A stretch of DNA of 64,000 nucleotides from NCBI RefSeq assembly GCF_011397635.1, contig NC_064757.1, positions 32,401,839-32,465,838 of the forward strand, in the 5' to 3' direction. The notes beneath the pieces were generated by a model. The model saw nothing but the letters and a program-made list of their open reading frames with translations, was not told the DNA's origin and made no database searches. Below, piece after piece: positions 27,838 to 39,599 of this stretch. The position numbers and the translations under genes were made by a program. The DNA is from Epinephelus fuscoguttatus (lineage: Eukaryota > Chordata > Actinopteri > Perciformes > Serranidae). The number at the start of each line of letters is the position of its first letter. Position 1 is the first letter of the stretch.

Positions 27838-28175
27838 GGGGCATATTCTATCAACGTAGCTAAGAATATCCAGACTAAGGTGTAATCTTTAAGTTTGACT
27901 AAATGTCAACTCCCAATCTAGCTCCAACCCATTCCATCATGCAAATCAGCTGGCTCCAATTGACGCTAATTCAAGCCTCGCCTGTTAAGCATCAACTCAT
28001 GCACGCGCCCAGGGAAAATAAAAAGCCTACACTAGTCGAGTGCCGAAAATGTTGCAAAATGTCAAAAACAAAGGAAAGGAGTGAGTGGAGGCTTTTTCTG
28101 CGGCGGAGCAAACACTCCTTATGGAAGCGTATGAGGACTATAAGGACATAATTACAAAAAAGGCAGTACTGCAGC
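27838..28175 (+). pseudogene. Remnant of a Myb/SANT-like (PIF/Harbinger-type) ORF
   Basis: In one plus-strand frame about 28090-28180 reads FSAAEQTLLMEAYEDYKDII, followed by TKK. This matches the start of the Myb/SANT-like DNA-binding proteins carried by PIF/Harbinger elements and their host-adopted relatives. The match fades after about 30 residues. No transposase was found nearby. Dead fragment. Confidence 0.5.
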
Positions 28176-28889
28176 AATTGTCCTATGGCTAAGCCACGCC
28201 CCCCTCCACTCACTCGGACAAACTATCAACATTCAGCACTGTGGATAATGTGGGCCTCCTCGTCAACAGGATCCTTGATGAAGGGGCATGCTATTATTTC
28301 CTAATTTACTCTCTCTTGCTCTGTCTCTGTGTCTCTCTGGGTGTGTCTCTCTCCTTCTCTGGCCGTTGTTAGTTGACCTTAATTGGCTATGAATTTGCTA
28401 GCCAATTGGAAACAGAGTGGGGTGGGGATGGGAGGTCAATCACATATTCATGTGGTTTGATATACATATACAATGTTTTGTTAATGCCTCAGTTTCATTT
28501 TATTATAGTTTTGTTTTTATTAGTTTGATTTTGGGTTTATTGTTGTATGTGTATATGATTTTAATTTGTTTTTTAATAGTTAATGTTTTTTGATTAATTA
28601 TGTTATATATTTTATGATCTACATATTATTTTATCATCACATGACAGTCGTAAGTGTGTAAAAGCACTGGCAGAACTGTCTTTTAGGTGTCTGTTCTTGT
28701 CTATTGAACATTTTTTGATCATAGATGGAGGTAATCCTCACCTTAATCCTGCTACAGACCAGAATTACCTGGCAGCATAAATTACCATGGTTACTAGGCT
28801 GGGATTCAGGTTAACCACCTTAATGGAACAGAGTTGTGGCTCAGGCTGATGGAACGGAAACCAGAGTTTAGCTCGATGTATCAGGCTTA

Positions 28890-29422
28890 AGCCTGATTTA
28901 TGGTCCTGCGTTAAATCAACGACGTCGCTACGTCGTAGGGTACGTGGCTATGCAGAAGGCTCGCCGTAGCCCCCGGCGTAGCCTGACGTGCACCTCCCCA
29001 AAAATGTAACTACACGTCGAGGCAACGCAGACCCAGCGCAGACCGAGAGGGCTGTGATTGGTTTGCTTGGTAGCAACACATTTCCGGTTCCGTATTTCCA
29101 GATTGCACCATCCCCGCCATCTTTAAACATCTTCTGTTGGGATGTAGATGTCGCAGTATTAAGGCCCATTTATGCTCACCGTTCAATATGGATATTGATA
29201 CGTCTGTCCGTGCTCCGCGTTCATTTCTCTGTGACCGGAAAAGCCGGAAGCTAAACAAAGAATCAACTAGAGACGACGATAAGCACTCAGGAAAGGAACA
29301 CAGCTTCCTACAGCTCTGGCGGTGAATTGCACCACGACGAAATGGAGTGACAGAGAAGTTCGAAGGGTCACGTCAACGACATAGGTACGTCGTAGTTATG
29401 CCACAGGACCATAAATCAGGCT
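28890..29422. mobile_element. PIF/Harbinger-type MITE
   Basis: The ends AGCCTGATTTATGGTCCTG and caggaccataaatcaggct are inverted copies, flanked by TTA on both sides (28887-28889 and 29423-29425). The TTA duplication and end sequence indicate a PIF/Harbinger-derived MITE of 533 bp. The interior has an excess of the words ACGTCG and CGACGT, in both directions, and no open frame. Confidence 0.8.
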
Positions 29423-29425
29423 TTA

Positions 29426-29836
29426 AGTGCAACACACACTGCCGCCGTACGCCGTGCGTCAAAACGCCCGCTTCCATTATATTCTATGAACCAACTCACA
29501 CTGGCGCCGGCCGCCACGCCACGCTGCTCTGCTTCAGCCCACTGCTCTATTTCCAGCACGACCGGAGCTGCGAGAAAAGCCTTTTATGTACATCTCGGCC
29601 GTCGTAGTATCAACTCCAGTTGTTTCAAATTTTTAATAAGACGACTTTGATAACAAACTCACCCGTGAAATCCAAGTTGTTGTTGCCTCAAAGTTTTTCC
29701 TCTTCTTCTTCCATTACTAGCAGTTGGCAACCGTTGGCAACTAGTGTAGGTACAGCCACCTAGCGGACTGGGGTGGGAAATACACGTCGACGGAGCCACT
29801 GCGCGCCGCTGCCAATGTGTGTTGGGGGGCGGCACT
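29426..29836. mobile_element. Second MITE-like element abutting the first
   Basis: The left end AGTGC...AACACACACTGCC and the right end, inverse AGTGCCGCCCCCCAACACAC, share an imperfect inverted repeat with a gap. The element starts directly after the TTA of the preceding MITE. No clear target duplication is visible, so the limits and family are uncertain. The flanks 28841 (ctgatggaacggaa) and 29848 (ctgatggaacagaa) resemble each other. Confidence 0.5.
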
Positions 29837-30109
29837 ACGGCCACTCTGATGGAACAGAACTCTGGCTGACATTAGCCAGACTTGGCCATTTAAGCCTGGA
29901 TTTGCCTTTAGCCTGATGATGGAATCTGATGTCTGGTTTAGATTGTGATGTGGAGAATGCTATTGCGTGCACGGCGATGGATTGTTGGGAACAGGTGGAG
30001 AACGTGCAAGCACGGCAGCGCCGATGGCAACTGCGATTCCTGACCCTCGTGGATGGAGAAGAGGATCGATCCATAATCGGAGAGAGTTTGTGGGGCAGGT
30101 GGAATGGAG

Positions 30110-30965
30110 GACAGGGTTTTCCCTGCATAAATAATATTTTGGTGGCTGCCAAAGCCGTTTTAGCCCTCTGCCAATGGAAAATCCCCTCCGCAAAAGAGGG
30201 GTGTGGGAGCGGGGAAGGGAGGAAATATCTTGAGATTTTAATATATATCAATATATCTCTAAACGCGATATTACACAGGACAATATCGCTTGTATCAATG
30301 TAGTTCATTTTGCGTTAAAATGACAATACATTGGCCGCAAGTTAGCACCTATTTCTCCCCTCGCTCTCCCTGTGTCCCTGTCTCACGCACACAACCTCTC
30401 TGCTCCGCTAGCCACACATTTACCAGCTGCAATATGAGCACATTAATGCAATCACTCCACTGATATAATATGTATTATTCTGAAATGGGCTATTTTAAGT
30501 TGTCATAGTCTGTGCCTTTCCTTCATTCCTCATGTGTCAGCTGTTTCCCCCCTCCCCTGTTTCCTGTGGTTCCTTGTTTGTCTCTCTCTTTCTGCATGTC
30601 TGGGCATGGCTCTCATTAGTCCTCCTGCCAATCTGCCTGCTCCCCTGAAGGCCATCCACTGATCAACCCCAGCAGTACGGAGTACAGTACAGCTCTGTGG
30701 TCCACTCTCTGCCAGATTGTTCAGTCTACCTTGCAGCACCAATTTGTGGCTTATTGCTTTTTTTTAGCCTAAACCTTGTTTCTCTGTGCCACACTCACTG
30801 GTCACCCATTTGCCTGCCACTCCAGCCTGCCAACCTGTTTCCAGCCCTGCTCAGCCTGCCTGCCCTGTTTCTCCTGAGTGCCCTGGATCGACCCAAGACA
30901 CCCCGTCTTGCTTTATTGAAAATAAATCCACTTTAAACTGAACAGCTGTCTGAGTCACGCTTGAG
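30110..30965. other. Repeat-like stretch without a gene
   Basis: 30110-30360 contains phrases common to fish DNA-transposon ends (ggttttccctgcataaataa; atatcgcttgtatcaatgta). 30530-30955 is C-rich, ends with AATAAA at about 30920 and resembles the 3' part of an old retroposon. No frame with a recognisable family was found. 30965-32090 likewise shows nothing. Confidence 0.35.
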
Positions 30966-32093
30966 TACTTCTTTCACCCCTGTAACTCTCAATGTGTAGT
31001 GTAAAGATTTTATATATTTTCAAGCAGTAGCACAGGCAACAAAAACAACATTAAATAAATTGTTCAGCATTTGGGGACATGCACTTATTTGCTTTCTTGC
31101 ATGGAAGTGGAAAGGTCTGATAACTCTCATGCCATGTTTCCTGTCTCAATGCCAGTGTAACAGTGCACAACACTATCACTTTAAAGCCAAACCAGCTAGA
31201 TGGATTTCACCCATCATTAATTGTATTAGTGGTACCTGTGCATTTCCTACTGTGACAAATCAAACTGTCTTGTCAGTGAAAAAAGACCAATTTGGAAATA
31301 TGCACCATGTAAGTAGTGTAATACAGCAGCTCTTAAACTTGGTCACAGAGTCCCTCTTAAAGACAGGGTGTCAGAATTGGGTAATAAACTCTGCAAGGCC
31401 CACCTTAAGGTTCTTATCAGTTGATGTTGTGCTTTAGTGCTACACATTTTTGTCCTGAACAAATTTGCAATTAAGTTCTTGCCATGACTCACAGTGATAA
31501 GTCATATATGCCATGTAAACGTTATATCAGTGCTTTTGTGCAAAATTTAAGGTTGTTAAAGGGCCATTTACTCACTTGTAAAGTTGAGGGAATGTCTTGC
31601 ATAACTGACCTCTTGTTCGATTAATAGAAAAATATCGACTAATATCATTCCTCTGTTTTGCAATAAAGTTCCCACCACATTTCAATTTAAGAAACTAAGA
31701 AACGATAATAAAAACCATGAACCCACATACATTTAATAAAGTGCATACTAATAAAATAAAACAAACTTTTAACAAAAACTGAACAATATCATGAAGGTTT
31801 AGATTATTGCATAGTTGCTGCAGTAGCATTGGTTAGAAATAGGTATACTCAATAAACTGGTAACTAAGTATTCACACAACAACACAAGTTAAACCTTCTT
31901 CATTTCAGAGCTTTTAGAAATTTAAATTCTTAACCATCCCCAGTATTGAATTTTTGTTCAAACACTTGACAGATTCAGTTTAATTGCTTCATATAAATAC
32001 ATCCACATATTCTTTCACAATTCCTAAATAAAAGGTGTTTGTACACCAGCACAATCCCAGTTGTAAAACATGTTATTATTAAGCATCTTCTTT

Positions 32094-32240
32094 TTAAGAA
32101 GTCTGGCTCCGCTTAGCATCTTTGTTCTTTTTTTTCTCCTTTTTCTTCTTGCAGTTGTCCAAGTACCCAGATGGCAACTCTGGGCAGCAAGATTTTTCAG
32201 TGCTTTTGCATTTGCATAGGTTCTTTTTTCCTGTTATCAC
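32094..32240 (-). CDS. Possible orphan terminal exon, cysteine- and lysine-rich
   Basis: After the acceptor-like cattgcag, the minus strand is open for 48 codons, beginning VITGKKNLCKCKST, with a CC pair, then LPSGYLDNC and a lysine-rich tail, ending TAA. It is phase 0 at its acceptor. No partner exon was found within 2 kb upstream, and I do not recognise the protein. The lysine tail is the complement of a T-rich tract that on the plus strand also looks like a splice acceptor (ttcttgcag at about 32147-32155). Either reading could be chance. It lies 2.1 kb beyond the il12b-like stop codon. Confidence 0.22.
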   Translation of the reverse strand: MITGKKNLCKCKSTEKSCCPELPSGYLDNCKKKKEKKKNKDAKRSQTS

Positions 32241-32514
32241 CTGCAATGAGTTAATGAAAGGTCAGTGTTCAAAATGTTGACAAGAAAATTGGGAAAGATT
32301 ATTATTTTTTTGCCTGTTTATGTCAGCAAATACATTGATTTTACTTTTTAAGGTTTGGGAGGATACCAAATGTTGCAACTTTTGTTAGGCTGTTGGTGCG
32401 TCCACTGATTTCAGTGAATAATAGATGGCAAAATGTGCATGCTGATGTCACAATATACACTATATGCAAAACAAGACAAAATCATAATCCTAGCTAGGTT
32501 TCAATGCTTTTGAC

Positions 32515-32790
32515 ATCTGTGGCTCAGGTGATGGAGCAGGTTGACCACTAATCTGAAGATCAGTGGTTTGATCCCCAGCTCCTCCATTGGTTGGAGTATC
32601 CTTGAGCAAGATACTGAACCACCAATTGCTCCTGATGGCTGTTCCATCAGTGTGTGAGTGTGTTAAAGCTGTGTAGCAGGTACAGTGTGTGAATGTGTGT
32701 GAATAGACATCTGTAACAAATCTGGCTGGTAAAGCAAGTGCAGTTATGATAAACCTTTGCGGCATTGCCTTTTTTTTATTTTTTTTATTT
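32515..32790 (+). repeat. tRNA-derived SINE, plus strand
   Basis: The head reads ctgtggctcaggtgatggag (A-box-like) and ggtttgatccccagctcctc (B-box-like). The body follows with ttggttggagtatccttgag and GTGTGTGAATGTGTGTGAAT, as in a common spiny-rayed-fish SINE. It is somewhat degraded and ends near a T-rich run at 32770. Confidence 0.7.
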
Positions 32791-33053
32791 GTTCTTCCTC
32801 TTTAAAAAGTGTTGGACCATTACCATTAAGATTATTTATAGATGCCTGACATGTAATTGCAGGTTTTACTGCCTTAACTATGTGATAGTGTCAAATGAAA
32901 TAAAAAGCATTATTGCTAAAAGTGTTCTTGCTTATTCATTACTAACTACAACAAACTGAATATGATAAATGGTGACTTGTTTAGCAATAAATTAATTAGT
33001 GTGAATTAATGAGTATGAGTGATTAGGAACTAAAAGAACTAGCATCTAGTGTT

Positions 33054-33414
33054 CATTCATCTTCTAACCGCTTCATCCTCTTGAGGGTCGCGGGGGGGCT
33101 GGAGCCTATCCCAGGTGACATCGGGCGAGAGGCAGGGTACACCCTGGACAGGTCGCCAGATGATAGTCTGACACAGGGCTGACACATAGAGACAGACAAC
33201 CATTCACACCTACGGACAATTTAGAGTTACCAATTAACCTAGTCCCCCCATGTCTTTGGACTGTGGGAGGAAGCCGGAGTGCCCGGAGAGAACCCACGCT
33301 GACACGGGGAGAACATGCAAACTCCGCACAGAAGGGCTCCCACGCCCGGGATCGAACCGGCAACCCTGTTGCTGTGAGGCGAGAGTGCTAACCACCACAC
33401 CACTATGCCGCCCC
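33054..33414 (-). mobile_element. tRNA-derived SINE with 13 bp target duplication
   Basis: Flanked by agcatctagtgtt at 33041-33053 and 33415-33427. Same family and orientation as the copy at 24.0 kb: tRNA-like head with TGGTTAGCACT and GGTTCGATCCC at the high-coordinate end. The perfect target repeat suggests a recent insertion. Confidence 0.88.
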
Positions 33415-34336
33415 AGCATCTAGTGTTGTTTCTGGTTATTTCATTTTAAGTGAGGAACAAACCCCTACTCAGAACTTTCTAATATTTTGTCCACCCCCAT
33501 GTACAGGAAGTACATAAATATAGGGTGACACTGCATAACAATCAGTGGGGATTTCTAATTCAGTCAGTCAGTAGTTGTACACATGACATGAGCAACACAT
33601 AAATGAAGAAGGAACATGTATAAGGAAGGAAGCACAGAGTTTTTAATAGCCATTTGGTTTGCACAGTGCCAAACCGACACAATACCCAGAAACGCCAACA
33701 CACTTACACAGAAACTTACAGGGCCGAGAAACATACCATGTGAAGGTCTTAAATCATGTCTGACCTGAACTCCTACAGTTATGATTCATCTTAAATGATG
33801 CATTAAGTAGATTACCTCAAGGATCCTTAAATGGGCAAAACTGTGGAGACCAATTTTATATGATGTTTTGCCATGAAACCTCATTGGATATTATTTGCTG
33901 GTAGATAAAATTTCAAATTTGTCTATATTTCCCAGGGATCCCCATTTGCCTTCAAAAGGACCTCTGGTGGTTACCAGACCTGAAATTGGAGAACATCAGT
34001 CCTTTTGTTTGCAACAAAAACTTTTTTACATTTCACACTATGTCTATAACAGTGTTTGCTCTACTTTTTGTGTGTATGATTCTAAATAAATAATAATAAA
34101 TATATGCATAAATAAATATTTTGATTACAGTCTTAAATAAAAATTATTATCTTATATTATTATCTTATTGATACTTATTACTGAGCGTCTGGTAAGTGCT
34201 GTGTTATCTCTTGACCATCAGTGTGTGATTGCCCCAAAGGGAGACAGCCAAAAACACACAGTGAAAAACAAAGAGGACATGAGAGGACATTGTAGACATG
34301 TAAAAGCAGGAGAGGACAGTGCTGGGTTCAATAAAT

Positions 34337-36465
34337 TCAGCAGGTTACATTTTTCCAGGGAGTCCACTGGCTCCAGTTTGAGGGCACCAGCGAGTCTCTG
34401 GAGCGAGCCCTCAGCTTGCTGACCCCCTTCGGTATCAGAGCAGTTGAGGAAAATCCAGACTAAAATTGGACAGAGAGAAAATGAGAAATGAGAATGCCGA
34501 ATGGAGAGACTGATAGACACCAAGAAGATCACCAGACTGGTGTTTACCGTTCCATCGTCTCTTAGGACGTATTCGATTTGGTGCTCCAGAGTGAAGAAGC
34601 TTTGAGGAGTTGACCAGCTCTGTGGTGCGTCAATGGTCACGTTCACGTTCTCCTCCTCCTCCTGACACTTGACAATCTGGGGACTATCGGGTTGAACTGG
34701 ACAGAACAGAAATGACAGTTAAAAAAAGAAGTGTACCTGTAAGGAATCATGACATGACTGCTTACATTTGCTTTCTTTTCTTTTCTTTTCTGTACTTGAA
34801 TTCTTAATTTATTCTTAAGTTGTCACAGGTGTTTTTGTAACTATTAACAACTATCAAATCCTTTTGATAATGTGTGATCAACTTCCTTATTACTGAATGT
34901 CATATTTTTGTATATTGTGCACAACTTTGCCTTTTTTTGTTGCAAAAAATGCCTTAGATCTTGATCAGCTTCTGCTGAATGCCTTTAATGTAGCCCAGTT
35001 TCAGTCAACTCACTGATGTCTCTGAGATAAAAACTCTTGGTCCCCCTGAGGATTGAGTCCGTGGTGATGGCCTCGGCAGTGAGTTCGAGCATGGTGCTTT
35101 CCTCAGCGTAGGGTGAGAGGGAGTGGGACAAGTTAAAGTGGAATTTTCCTTTTACAGGCCGAACACTGCTGACCCAATGGCACGACTCCCTACCTTCTCG
35201 GCTGCAAAGGCAAAGCAGTAAAACAAACACTGAGTGAAATATGTAACTGAGAAAGGTATAATTATGTCGGCTTGACGGTTTATTGGGATACACTATATGC
35301 AGCACTAATTTGTCTGTGATTTTTGCTTTACCAGTCATGGCCCAATCCAAGGCGCACTGCTGTTTGTGTACTGTGGGTCCAATCACAGCTGAAGTTACAG
35401 TCATACGACTTTGCCCGACACTTGATAGGAAAATCATCTATAAAGATACACCAAGTGAGTGAATACACTTTTCATGGAAAATATTTGGACTTTGCTGGAC
35501 CAAACAAACAAAGACAAAATATCAGTAAATGTGAGACATTAATGCTGGAATTGCATCATGGGTCAGTATTTGTTAACTTCCATTCTCACCCTCTAAAAAG
35601 GAGAAACGTCCCACCCACTCAGTCATGCAGAGTTTCAAGATTTTGGTTATTTTAGGTGTATGTTTGCACTGTAAGTTCCTCTATTTGAGAGACTCTTGAC
35701 ATGAAACTGGAGAATGAAACCAGAGCATCTTACTTGACTCGTCTTTCTTCAGCAGCAGATAGGTTGATGACAACATTTCTGATCCTCTCCAGCAGCTGTA
35801 TTCTCCCAACATGGGATTTTCTACCATAGACACGGACAGATCTCGACCACTCAGCTGGATTTTTTCATCGTAATCGTCATCCTCCATCTCATCACCTTCA
35901 AACTTCCATGTGACATCTCCATCGGTCTTTGTACGGCAGGTCAGTGTGACTGGATTTGAGTCCTTCCATTTTGCCCCCACAACTACACACAGATAGAGAA
36001 AAAGACAGAGACACACAGACACACATTTATTGGCATGTCAAGACGGACAGGTTTAGAACCATTCAACATATGTAAAATGAATAATAGAAAAGAATGTGGA
36101 GCATTAATAGGACATACAACCTTCAGGAAAGTGGTTGAGTTGCTGTGCTCTGGTGAGGCTGATGAGCAGAAGCCCATATATCCACAGTGACAAGGTCTCC
36201 TGAGGATTGTGTGACAGCAAGAGGAGGAGGTTATTAAAAAAATCAATCACTTTAATTAATCAACTTCAACTGAGAAACAATACAATCAAATGCCACATTA
36301 AAAACAATTATAAAAGAATAATTTAAAAGCAGCCCATGTTAGAACATAAGGCATTAAATATAAAAAGCAATAAAATTATTAAAATAGTAATCATAATTGT
36401 AAAATCATTTTTAAAAAAATCTATAAATAAGGACATGGTACAACATGAAGGTTATTTCTTACCAT
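34337..36465 (-). CDS. il12b: Interleukin-12 subunit beta (p40)-like
   Basis: Seven coding exons on the minus strand: 36465-36463 (ATG only), 36199-36121, 35982-35734, 35437-35332, 35201-35014, 34696-34548 and 34459-34337. The total is 298 residues, against 328 in human. It is a secreted cytokine-receptor-like chain that pairs with p35 or p19 to form IL-12 or IL-23. Exon 2 encodes the signal peptide. Exon 3 is the Ig-like D1 domain (VTLTCRTKTDGDVTWKFEG, GEYSCWRG). Exons 4-5 form D2 with FPIKCRAKSYDCNFSCDW and SFYLRDI. Exons 6-7 form D3 with SWSTPQSFFTLEHQIEYVL and a closing NWSQWTPW, a variant of the WSxWS box. The cysteine spacing and exon phases fit p40 rather than other cytokine receptors. 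Teleosts carry several p40 copies; which one this is cannot be told here. Confidence 0.92.
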
Positions 36466-36563
36466 CTGGAGGAAGTTACACTGAAGTGACGCTGTGAAAA
36501 GAATCAAGAGCAGAAGTTGTCGTAGACGTTCTGATGATCGTATGCTCCAACTGCCCGCTGACC

Positions 36564-36574
36564 ATTGGTTTATA
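36564..36574 (-). promoter_or_regulatory. Possible TATA and CCAAT elements of il12b
   Basis: Minus-strand TATAAACCAAT lies about 100 bp upstream of the il12b start codon. The TATA part is well placed, but the CCAAT directly behind it (downstream) is not in its usual position. Weak call. Confidence 0.3.
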
Positions 36575-36909
36575 TCGTTGCACACAGCATGCATCATCAT
36601 CATTGTCATCATCACCACCACCACCGCCATCGTGACACCTTTGGAGGTGAGACAGAAACTGCGCGATACAGTAAACTGATAGCAGCCTATTGCTGGTGCA
36701 TTTCCTCTATACTACTTTGCATGTCAAATTTTGTAAACACATCAACTGTGAGTGCTGAATAAGGGACCAAGAGATTGAGATAAGAAGTGTCAAGTGTGGG
36801 TGTTCGGTGGGGTGGGGGGTTGCCCTCGGCCTTTAAGCTGTAATAGTAAAGCATCACACAGCATGTGAGATATGCATCTGATTACAAATCCTGGAATTTA
36901 ACAAACAGG

Positions 36910-36910
36910 C

Positions 36911-36938
<28 letters not shown>
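36910..36938 (+). repeat. CA microsatellite
   Basis: About 14 CA units, with a second shorter run at about 36959-36970. Confidence 0.95.
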
Positions 36939-36942
<4 letters not shown>

Positions 36943-38629
36943 CATGCACACGCCAAAAACACACACACACATTTGATCTTTAGTCTTTACGAGAACTAAT
37001 CATTTGTTTTAAATGGAAATCCTATCTCTCCAAGTTCACCCGAAATTAAACCTTTTCCCTTCATTTACAAAATAATCAGCCTACACATGTTGTGTCTTTG
37101 GAAGCAGAACATTTAGAAATGGAGTAGAGATTTAACAGAGAGATCATTTTTAGTCTCTCTCTAATTACTTTCCTGTGTGTTGTAAAATGTTTTAAACTTT
37201 ACATATGTTGATCTGATCTAAAAGTTAGTGATTCTTCTGCAAGAGCCCAGCAGAAAGGACTGGTCAAACTAATTTGATAATTGTTTTAAGCCATTAAAGG
37301 AATAATTCACCCACAAAATAACCATTTATATCAGTTAGTCGTGCTGTGTTAGCTTGGATTTGTATGGAGAACTGTTTTTCTTGCAGGCCTCCATGGAAAA
37401 TGGAAAAAATAATGATTGATTTATTGGTTGGGGATGACGTTAAACAACAGTAGAACTCTCACACAACACATGCGGTATAATCTAAGTCTCATTAATCCAG
37501 TTGTGTGCTCAGTACTTCCCTAACACATGCATTTTCACTAAAACTTTACTATTTAAAACTGAACTGACATAAAACTAACTTTTGTTCCCTTCAAAGCCTG
37601 ACTCCAACACTAAGGTTTTTAGCGAAATGATCCCCAATCAATCAATAAATCATTATATTTGCATTATCCATGGAGGCATGCAAGATAAACAAAGTTTTCA
37701 TGAATTTAAGGTAACACAGTGCATGACTAATTGATTTATAAATGGTCATTTTGTGGGTGAAGTATTCCTTTTATTCCTTTTAAACCTAAAACGCCAAAAT
37801 AAGATCACTAGTTGCTGCTTCTCAGAGATGTATATTTGCTGTTTTTGTCTACAGTAAGCTTTTGAAAAAAACAAGTGATCTTAATTTGTCATGTTCGGCT
37901 TTGAGATAATGCAAGGGGCATTTATTACTGTTTCCTCACACTAAACAGACCAAACAATTGATCAACCTGTGTATCTTTACATTAACTAATCCTACACTTA
38001 CAACCCAGAAATTACCCAGCATTACCCTGGCCAAAAAAAAATCTCCTTTTCGAAGGTATCCCCCCCCCCATCAGGACTTTCCCTCCCTGCCATTAGTCAC
38101 ATATGGGGCAAAACCCATTTTGTTGGTCCAAATGTCAGCTATTTCACACTCACAATTTTGTCTTTTGTCGATCCTCACAGCTACGTTTATCATCTGATCA
38201 CATCATGTGTTAACCTGTGTGTGAGGTACTTCCAAGGTAAACAAAGCTTTGCGTGTGGTCTTGTAATTCTTCTTTGTCCTCTTACAGTAGGGCAGGTGTG
38301 TAAATGCTGCACACTTCATAGAATCCACCACAGAAAGTGTAACATGCATATTGTAACCACATTATGACCTAAAATTCTGCGAAACCTACTTGGTCATATG
38401 AAGAGAAATAGTTGGTTTCATGTTTCAGTTCCTTAAAAGCCTGCAAGTAGAGAATATAATGTACTCGAATAACCTCTCGCTCGTCTGGATGTAGTGCATT
38501 CTCACAGTGTTGATTAACTATAGCTACAAAAAAGGTCCAGTTATGTGAAATATTTATATCCAAAAATCAATTATCACAGTCGTACAAATCACTGATGGAC
38601 TCGGGGGGGGGGGCTGATAGGTCATTTTT

Positions 38630-38985
38630 GCCACACCGCGCTAAAGTGCCCTCTTGAGTGATGTGTCCTATCAGCTGCCCTCTTGAATGATGAAAACAAG
38701 CGGATGTGCCTCTTTGGCTGCCCTGGTGCCACCTCAGTTGAAAACGCCACGCTAAAGTGCCTTCTTGAGTGACGAAAATGAGAAGATGTGCCCCATCAGC
38801 TGCCCTCTTGATGAACAAAAACGAGAGGATGTGCCCTTTTGGCTACCCTCTTGATGAACAAAAACGAGCGGGTGGCCCCTTTTGGCTGCCCTCTTGAGTG
38901 ATCAAAAGAAGACGATGTGCCCTATTGGAAGAAAACGAGCGGATGTGCCCTTTTGACTGCCCTCTTGTCCCCATGTCATGCAGTA
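38630..38985 (+). repeat. Minisatellite with a unit of about 40-50 bp
   Basis: Seven or so diverged units share the order gatgtgcc-cctttttggctgccctcttga-gtgacgaaaacgagcg, with lengths varying by a few bases. It ends in a unique ccctgcccttcaaacatcct phrase that occurs at the end of such arrays in fish. There are no spacers and no palindromes, so it is not a CRISPR. Confidence 0.75.
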
Positions 38986-39143
38986 GGTGCCCTTTTTTCT
39001 TTTTCGCCCCTGCCCTTCAAACATCCTGTGTCCGTCACTGCTACAAATTAATACAAAACAGATGAGGCAAAGCCAATCCTCAGCTGGTATGGGCTTGATG
39101 ATTACTGACGAGAAAGAGACAACTGTGCATTGATGGTAACTTA

Positions 39144-39599
39144 TGCCTGGTTCACACTACACAATATCAGCCCGATTTTTGCCCGACGCAGCGTTGTATG
39201 GTGTCGGCATGAATCGTGAACAACAATGAGTGTCGTGCACGATAATCCATCATTTCATCTCATGTAGTCTGTCATACTTAATGACAACCGACACCACTTT
39301 TGGGAAAGTCTAGCATGTTTCTTTTTGTCGTTCACAACTGTTTCCGTCACAGATGTCACTTTGACCAAAAGGAACACAAAGCGATCTGCTGCCGTGGACG
39401 ACTGTACGGCAGCAACACCCCAGTTTTATTGATATTTCCTCTGAGGACATTACCATGACATCATTTCGACAGTGACTAAAATAATAGCAATAATAATAAA
39501 AATAGGACAAGAAAAACCCAATGACATCACACACGTCGTGAAAGACGACTAGGGATGATTGGTGTGGACCATCGTGTAGTCTGTGGTGTGAAGCAGGCA
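39144..39599. mobile_element. PIF/Harbinger-type MITE
   Basis: TGCCTGGTTCACACTACAC at the left and gtggtgtgaagcaggca at the right are inverted ends flanked by TTA (39141-39143 and 39600-39602). Length 456 bp, no coding frame. It is distinct from the MITE at 28.9 kb in its end sequence. Confidence 0.8.

Noticed and set aside
29929-30303. 124-residue plus frame and overlapping 157-residue minus frame
   Set aside because: They overlap each other in repeat-derived sequence and neither resembles a known protein. They are left as part of the transposon-rich stretch.
38630-38985. CRISPR-like regular array
   Set aside because: Units are contiguous, diverged and of uneven length in a vertebrate genome; it is a minisatellite.
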